Both the position numbers and the translations under genes were made by a program. Shown here piece by piece: positions 59,288 through 64,000 of a stretch of 64,000 nt of DNA (within the stretch, counting starts at the first letter, position 1; each line of letters opens with the position of its first letter). Under the pieces are notes generated by a model. That model was given only the letters and a program-made list of their open reading frames with translations. It made no database searches and had not been told where the DNA came from. Origin of the DNA: Archivesica marissinica (taxonomy: Eukaryota; Mollusca; Bivalvia; Venerida; Vesicomyidae); assembly GCA_014843695.1 (NCBI GenBank), contig CM026400.1, positions 44,112,126 through 44,176,125 of the forward strand, given 5' to 3'.

Positions 59288-60404
59288 ACCAATATCAATG
59301 TATATCGATATTGATTGCAATATCAATGTATATCGATGTTGATTGCAATATCAATGTATATCGATAGTGATGGCAATATCAATGTATATCAATATTGATT
59401 GCACTATCAATGTATATCGATGTTGATTGCAATATCAATGTATATCGATATTGATTGCAATATCAATGTATATCAATATTGATTGCACTATCAATGTATA
59501 TCGATGTTGATTGCAATATCAATGTATATCGGTATTGATTGCAATATCAATGTATATCGATATTGATTGCAATATCAATGTATATCGATGTTGGTTGCAA
59601 TATCAATGTATATCGATAGTGATGGCAATATCAATGTATATCGATGTTGATTGCAATATCAATGTATATCGATGTTGATTGCATATCAATGTATATCGAT
59701 GGCAATATCAATGTATATCACTGTTGATTGCAATATCAATGTATATCGATGGCAATATAAATGTATATCGATGTTGATTGCAATATCAATGTATATCGAT
59801 GTTGATTGCAATATCAATGTATATCGATGTTGATTGCAATATCAATGTATATCGATGTTGATTGCAATATCAATGTATATCGATGGCAATATCAATGTAT
59901 ATCGCTGTTGATTGCAATATCAATGTATATCGATGGCAATATCAATGTATATCGATGTTGATTGCAATATCAATGTATATCAATGTTGATTGCAATATCA
60001 ATGTATATCGATGTTGATTGCAATATCAATGTATATCGATGTTGATTGCAATATCAATGTATATTGATGTTGATTGCAATATCAATGTATATCGATAGTG
60101 ATTGCAATATCAATGTATATCGATGTTGATTGCAATATCAATGTATATCGATGGCAATATCAATGTATATCGATGTTGATGGCAATATCAATGTATATCA
60201 CTGTTGATTGCAATATCAATGTATATCGATGGCAATATCAATGTATATCGATGTTGATTGCAATATCAATGTATATCGATTGCAATATCAATGTATATCG
60301 ATGTTGATTGCAATATCAATGTATATCGATGGCAATATCAATGTATATCAATATAAATGTATATCGATGTTGATTGCAATATCAATGTATGTCGATATTG
60401 ATTG
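59288..60404. repeat. Minisatellite, 28-bp unit, about 40 copies
   Basis: Unit tgcaatatcaatgtatatcg then atgttgat, with frequent shortened units. It fills TSEN15 intron right up to the last exon's acceptor tract. Confidence 0.97.
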
Positions 60405-60584
60405 ATTACAGAAAATAGTATGTGTTAAGTATTTCAGTATCGTTGTCCCTGTAATTCCAGAGAGATGCCTGCCACAGACGCTTGGGGGTCTGGACAAATG
60501 ATTTCGGGTTCAAATACGAAATAGTGTTTTTTTAAGAACACTATGATACACTATAGGCTTGACACTATACATACAATTTATTTA

Positions 60585-60688
60585 GGCCATATCCAAGCAA
60601 GTTTAAAAAGGACACCCTGTCACTATAAAGTCAGTATATGACCTTGATAGTGATGGGGTGTCATTTTTAAACTTGATTGGGTATGGCC
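60585..60688. mobile_element. Fold-back element, 104 bp
   Basis: Arms ggccatatccaagcaagttt...acaccctgtcacta and tagtgatggggtgt...aacttgattgggtatggcc form a hairpin with few mismatches. Confidence 0.82.
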
Positions 60689-60726
60689 TTGCTTGGACTT
60701 TACATGTACATGTCGTGACTGAGTAT

Positions 60727-61156
60727 CAAATACAGTTTTACTGTTTGTATATATTTCTGTATTTAACCATGACTCAGCAATACATCTACAAGCAATGGTA
60801 GAATTATTTCCCCTGACTTACCCTTCAGTCTGGTAGTTTGGCAGTTTTACTGTTTGTACATGTATATATTTCTGAATTTGTCCATGACTCAGAAATATAC
60901 GTCTACATACACTGATAGAATTATCTCCCCTGACTTACCCTTCAGTCTGGTAATCTGACAGTTTTACTGTCTGTATATATTTCTGTATTTGACCATGACT
61001 CAGCAATACATCTAAAAGCAATGGTAGAATTATCTCCCCTGACTTACCCTTCAGTCTGGTAGTCTGACAGTTTTACATTCTGTATATATTTCTGTATTTA
61101 ACCATGACTCAGCAATACGCCTACAGACACTGATAGAATGATCTCCCCTGACTTAC
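60727..61156 (-). pseudogene. Tandem partial copies of a TSEN15 exon with its donor site
   Basis: Repeats of about 109-117 bp, each matching the last 98 nt of the TSEN15 exon at 61157-61343 plus gtaagtcagg. Copies end at 61048, 60939 and 60822 (pseudo-exon last base), with a truncated fourth before 60800. The copy ending at 60939 keeps the 32-codon frame open (EIILPLLLDVLLSHGQIQKY then IQTVKLSDYQTE). The copies ending at 61048 and 60822 have in-frame stops or a shift. Confidence 0.88.
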
Positions 61157-61343
61157 CCTTCAGTCTGGTAGTCTGGCAGTTTTACTGTCTGTACATATTT
61201 CTGTATTTGAGCAGGACTCAGTACTACGTCCACAGACACAGGTAGAATTATCTCCCTTGGTTTGCTTCTGGTAACGTGACCGGAGAGAAACACCATTGAG
61301 AATTCCTGACATACGTGAGTTCTTACATTCCACCATCCTTTAT
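61157..61343 (-). CDS. TSEN15: TSEN15-like, middle exon (187 nt)
   Basis: Acceptor cgtctttattgtag (AG at 61345-61344) and donor GAAGG|gtaagt (GT at 61156-61155). After the junction Asp codon it reads KGWWNVRTHVCQEFSMVFLS, then GHVTRSKPREIILPVSVDVV and LSPAQIQKYVQTVKLPDYQT, ending TE plus GG. The human counterpart runs SWHEVN...LPELQLICLVG...TVVPTPITASLSHNRI. Its last 98 nt and the donor have been tandemly copied downstream (60727-61156), a striking feature reported as a finding. Phase entry 1, exit 2, both matching the neighbours. Confidence 0.92.
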
Positions 61344-61663
61344 CTACAATAAAGACGAGTATGACTTAGAAATATTTCCACATGTAGGATTATCTACCTA
61401 TACTGCTGGCATGATCCGGGCGACACACTGGACCGCCCGTATCTCAGAGAAATACTGGACCGCCTATACTGCTGGTGTAAATGGAGAGAACTGTTTGACC
61501 TCCCAACATATACTGACATCACAGCCCAAGCTTATTACCAAGGAGGTCTAAATATTAAACGAAGGGATTTTGATAAACCATGTAATATATTATGTCCACA
61601 ATGGGTTCTGTGAACTTTGACCTTTTAACCCACTGACCCAAATATCAATATATGTCATCTAGT

Positions 61664-61896
61664 GAGTCGTGATAGCGCAGTGGGTGAGCGTTCGCTTCAG
61701 GTGCGAAAGGTCCGGAGTTCGAGCCCCACTGGAGCCGTTACTATTGTGCCCTTAGGCAAGGCATTTAAATTCCACGTTGCCTCTTCTCTCTCCCTCGTGG
61801 CGATGGATTCCATCAGGAAGGAGGTCTCGAGAGTGATTTATATAAGTTGAAATAACTTGTTTCGCAATCGAGCTAAAATAAATTTGTATAAACTAA
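61664..61896 (+). mobile_element. SINE-A copy, full length
   Basis: Head gtcgtgatagcgcagtggg, box B gagttcgagccccac, core and tail complete. It lies in a TSEN15 intron, antisense to the gene. Close to a family consensus. Confidence 0.92.
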
Positions 61897-62204
61897 TATA
61901 TGACATCTACGCATCACCACCAACCTCCTTATCAAGAAACTATGGTGAACCGCTGTGGAGTTATATAGCAGACATGCTTGTACTGGTCAATGTCGTTATG
62001 ACCTTGACCGTTAACCCACTATCCCGAAAACAGTGTCACGTATTTGATGACTGTCACAAGTCAATGTGACCTTGACCTATTGGCTCAACTCGGTAGGGGT
62101 CACCCACTGGTGAGCAGCAACCTGTCTATACATTGTTTTATGAATTTAGCTTTACATGTATCTTGTCCATTCTTGAGTTATTGGTCACTGTAACCTTGAC
62201 CTTT
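61897..62204. other. TSEN15 intron, unremarkable
   Basis: Rich in tgaccttgacc-type motifs that continue into the 157-bp repeat. No exon seen. Confidence 0.4.
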
Positions 62205-62610
62205 AACCCATTTGACCCCACAATCCATAGGGGCATCTACAGGTCACCATTAACCGGTCTATAATGATTTAAGAATTTTAGCTTTACATGCATCTTATCC
62301 ATTCTTTGAGATTTTGAACGGACAAGTGCTTTCAGATAACAGTTGGTGTAACCATGACCTTCAACCCATTGACCCCACAATCCATAGGGGCATCTACAGG
62401 TCACCATTAACCGGTCTATAATGATTTAAGAATTTTAGCTTTACATGCATCTTATCCATTCTTTGAGATTTTGAACGGACAAGTGCTTTCAGATAACAGT
62501 TGGTGTAACCATGACCTTCAACCCATTGACCCCACAATCCATAGGGGCATCTACAGGTCACCATTAACCGGTCTATAATGATTTAAGAATTTTAGCTTTA
62601 TGACCACGCA
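62205..62610. repeat. 157-bp tandem repeat, 2.5 copies
   Basis: Copies start at gaccccacaatccatagggg (62214, 62371, 62528). Confidence 0.92.
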
Positions 62611-62724
62611 ATACATAGGGGCATCTACTGGTCACCATTAACTTCCTTATAAAGCTTGAAAACTATAGCTCAAGCAGTTTATCTAGAAATTGAACAGGCA
62701 TCAGTGATGGAGATATTGAATGAC

Positions 62725-62968
62725 AGATGTCCAATTAGCGCAGTGGTTAGTGCGCTCGCTTCTCACTAATGCAACCCAGGTTTGATCCTCGGACCGGGAA
62801 GTATGTGAGATGGTACGGTGGTCGCCAGATCGGACAGGTGGGTTTTCTCCGGGTACGTCCCACATTAATGACCACATTTACGCTTTCATCCGCGCCAACG
62901 AGAGTGATTAATATAAGTTGTTAGAACTTGCTTCGCAATCGTTGTAAAATAAATAAAGTTTAAATATA
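62725..62968 (+). mobile_element. SINE-C copy, full length
   Basis: Head tgtccaattagcgcagtggt, box B ggtttgatcctcgg, tail cgttgtaaaataaataaag. Confidence 0.9.
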
Positions 62969-63057
62969 TTGGGGAAAAAGACAGATGCATGCAAAGCTTA
63001 TGTTCCCGTTTCTGTGAGGGGTGGAAACGGGTTAATAATATGTTATATTTATGTTAT

Positions 63058-63310
63058 ATTTTGGGTTTTACGCCTGCATCAGCACCATTTGGGCTATATC
63101 GCCGGCGGGAAGTTTACCTAATAACACCTTTCCTGGGCAGGCTCCAGCAGTTAACCAGTACTTGGGTGCACCAACCTCCGTAAGAAACTGCCAACTTTTT
63201 CATATAAATGAGACACGGCCTGAGCGGGGCTCGAACCCGTGACCATCAGTGATGATAGGTTACAGTGGTATACAAGTCAGTGACCGTAACCACTCGACCA
63301 CGGAGGCGGA
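63058..63310 (-). mobile_element. SINE-D copy, best preserved
   Basis: Minus-strand head ccgcctccgtggtcgagtgg, box B ggttcgagccccgc, body through gcgataatagcc-like ccgccggcgatatagcccaa. Ends next to the donor of the TSEN15 exon at 63326. Confidence 0.85.
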
Positions 63311-63325
63311 CTGGGTTAATAATAC

Positions 63326-63407
63326 CTTCACAAAGTTCCATGTACACCATAAAGGCAATCTGTGACTGTGTCTCATCTGGCAATCCATATTCCTGGATTT
63401 CCTTCCA
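63326..63407 (-). CDS. TSEN15: TSEN15-like, internal exon (first visible)
   Basis: 82 nt, acceptor tctttcattttcag (AG at 63409-63408) and donor GTGAAG|gtatta (GT at 63325-63324). It reads WKEIQEYGLPDETQSQIAFM then VYMELCE, corresponding to the start of the Sen15 fold in the human protein ([20 protein letters not shown]). It leaves one base (G) that pairs with the AT at the start of the next exon to give Asp. A SINE-D copy ends about 14 bp inside the following intron. The exon with the start codon is not visible between 63408 and 64000, where only repeats occur. Confidence 0.88.
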
Positions 63408-63464
63408 CTGAAAATGAAAGAATATAAAAAATACATTTGCAACATTTCTGTGTACTATACATGC

Positions 63465-63617
63465 ACATACAGGCACAGACGCTTCCGGGTTTCAAAACCA
63501 AATTGTTTATTTTTTTTAAGAACATTTTGGTAAAACCATAGACTTGACACTACATAAACAATTTGGTTTTGAACTCAAAACCCCTTGTCCAGACTCCAAG
63601 CATCTGTGCATACAGGT
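63465..63617. mobile_element. Small MITE-like element
   Basis: Ends gcacagacgcttcc and ccaagcatctgtgc are inverted, and arms aaaaccaaattgttt / aaacaatttggtttt pair. A relative lies at about 60465-60580. Confidence 0.7.
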
Positions 63618-63689
63618 ACTTGCCCATAACGCAGAGCTTAACAATAACATTTGTGTTGACTTATGGCTGAGATTCAAAAGCTGCAAACA

Positions 63690-64000
63690 TCTCCCTTATG
63701 TACCGTAAGCTTCTACCTTGAGTATCTAAAACATCTCCCTTATGTACCTTAAATGTCTCACTTATGTACCTAAAACATCTCCCTTATGACCTTAAATGTC
63801 TCCCTTATGTACATAAAACATCTCCCTTATGTACCTTAAATGTCTCCCTTATGTACCTTAAACATCTCCCTTATGTACCTAAAACTTCTCCCATGTGACC
63901 TTAAATATCTCCCTTATGTACTTAAAACATCTCCGTTATGACCTTAAATGTCTCCCTTATGTACCTTAAATGTATCCCTTAATCTTCTCCCTTGTGTACC
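63690..64000. repeat. About 20-22-bp tandem repeat, runs off the window
   Basis: Variants of acatctcccttatgtaccta and aatgtctcccttatgtacct. Confidence 0.93.

Larger units (their letters stand above)
59139..63407 (-). other. TSEN15: TSEN15-like gene, span of visible exons
   Basis: Three minus-strand exons join in phase into about 134 residues, lacking the N-terminal exon. TSEN15 is a non-catalytic subunit of the nuclear tRNA-splicing endonuclease (TSEN2/TSEN34/TSEN54/TSEN15), which removes introns from pre-tRNAs. The match to the family is strong. QIAFMVYMEL matches the human VAFLVYLDLME block, FSMVFLSG matches LQLICLVG, PVSVDVVLSPAQI matches PTPITASLSHNRI, and STVYYKLTGGLVLPD matches [16 protein letters not shown]. 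Human TSEN15 is 171 residues, so about 35 N-terminal residues are missing; these are poorly conserved. The gene lies upstream of AKNA in the same orientation, about 15 kb away, and no functional link is implied. Confidence 0.88.

Noticed and set aside
59050..59298. Alternative reading of the last TSEN15 exon as VNLGNLWWIVIYSLLQADRW
   Set aside because: This frame is also open between the splice sites, but it does not fit the phase of the previous exon. The other frame matches TSEN15 strongly.
1..64000. Possible functional tRNA genes, because box A and box B motifs are frequent
   Set aside because: All matches belong to SINE heads followed by family-specific bodies. I saw none with a complete, well-paired cloverleaf standing alone.

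Overview
This is animal nuclear DNA. It is AT-rich, with spliced genes, canonical GT-AG junctions, at least four families of tRNA-derived SINEs, several palindromic MITE-like families and an exceptional load of minisatellites. The protein similarities and the style of repeats suggest a lophotrochozoan invertebrate, most likely a bivalve mollusc. That is an inference, and I could not name the species. A run of exactly 1000 N (45153-46152) marks a scaffold gap.

Two genes can be supported, both on the minus strand. (1) An AKNA orthologue (microtubule organisation / AT-hook-type protein) reads from an ATG at 43667 leftward through six exons: 43667-43595, 19532-17553, 9171-8966, 5696-5154, 2152-2088 and 1021-(794 or 775). 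Every intron phase matches. The joined frame is about 1037 residues if it ends at the TAG at 775-777. Intron 1 is about 24 kb and holds most of the giant arrays. (2) A TSEN15 orthologue (tRNA-splicing endonuclease non-catalytic subunit) reads leftward through exons 63407-63326, 61343-61157 and 59274-(59188 or 59139). Its first exon lies outside the window or was not found. Neither gene is a long simple open frame apart from AKNA exon 2; both were put together from splice sites, phases and family motifs.

The rest is introns and intergenic DNA built from repeats. Minisatellites with units of 18, 21, 28, 33, 36, 42, 44, 45, 46, 49, 50, 55, 62, 63 and 109 bp cover roughly a third of the window. 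The largest is a 6.2-kb array of 33-bp units (36558-42777), which has a 122-bp higher-order unit and a 1772-bp internal duplication. Most long open frames in the window are artefacts of these arrays.

The most interesting pattern is the origin of the arrays. At least four are recognisable pieces of mobile elements that have been tandemly amplified: 36-bp units from the core of SINE-A, 33-bp units from the box-B region of SINE-B, 45-bp units from the end of a TTAA MITE, and 44-bp units from inside a second MITE. One more array is an amplified fragment of a TSEN15 coding exon together with its 5' splice site, giving three intact decoy donors downstream of the real one. Several arrays also stop within about 15-50 bp of splice sites.
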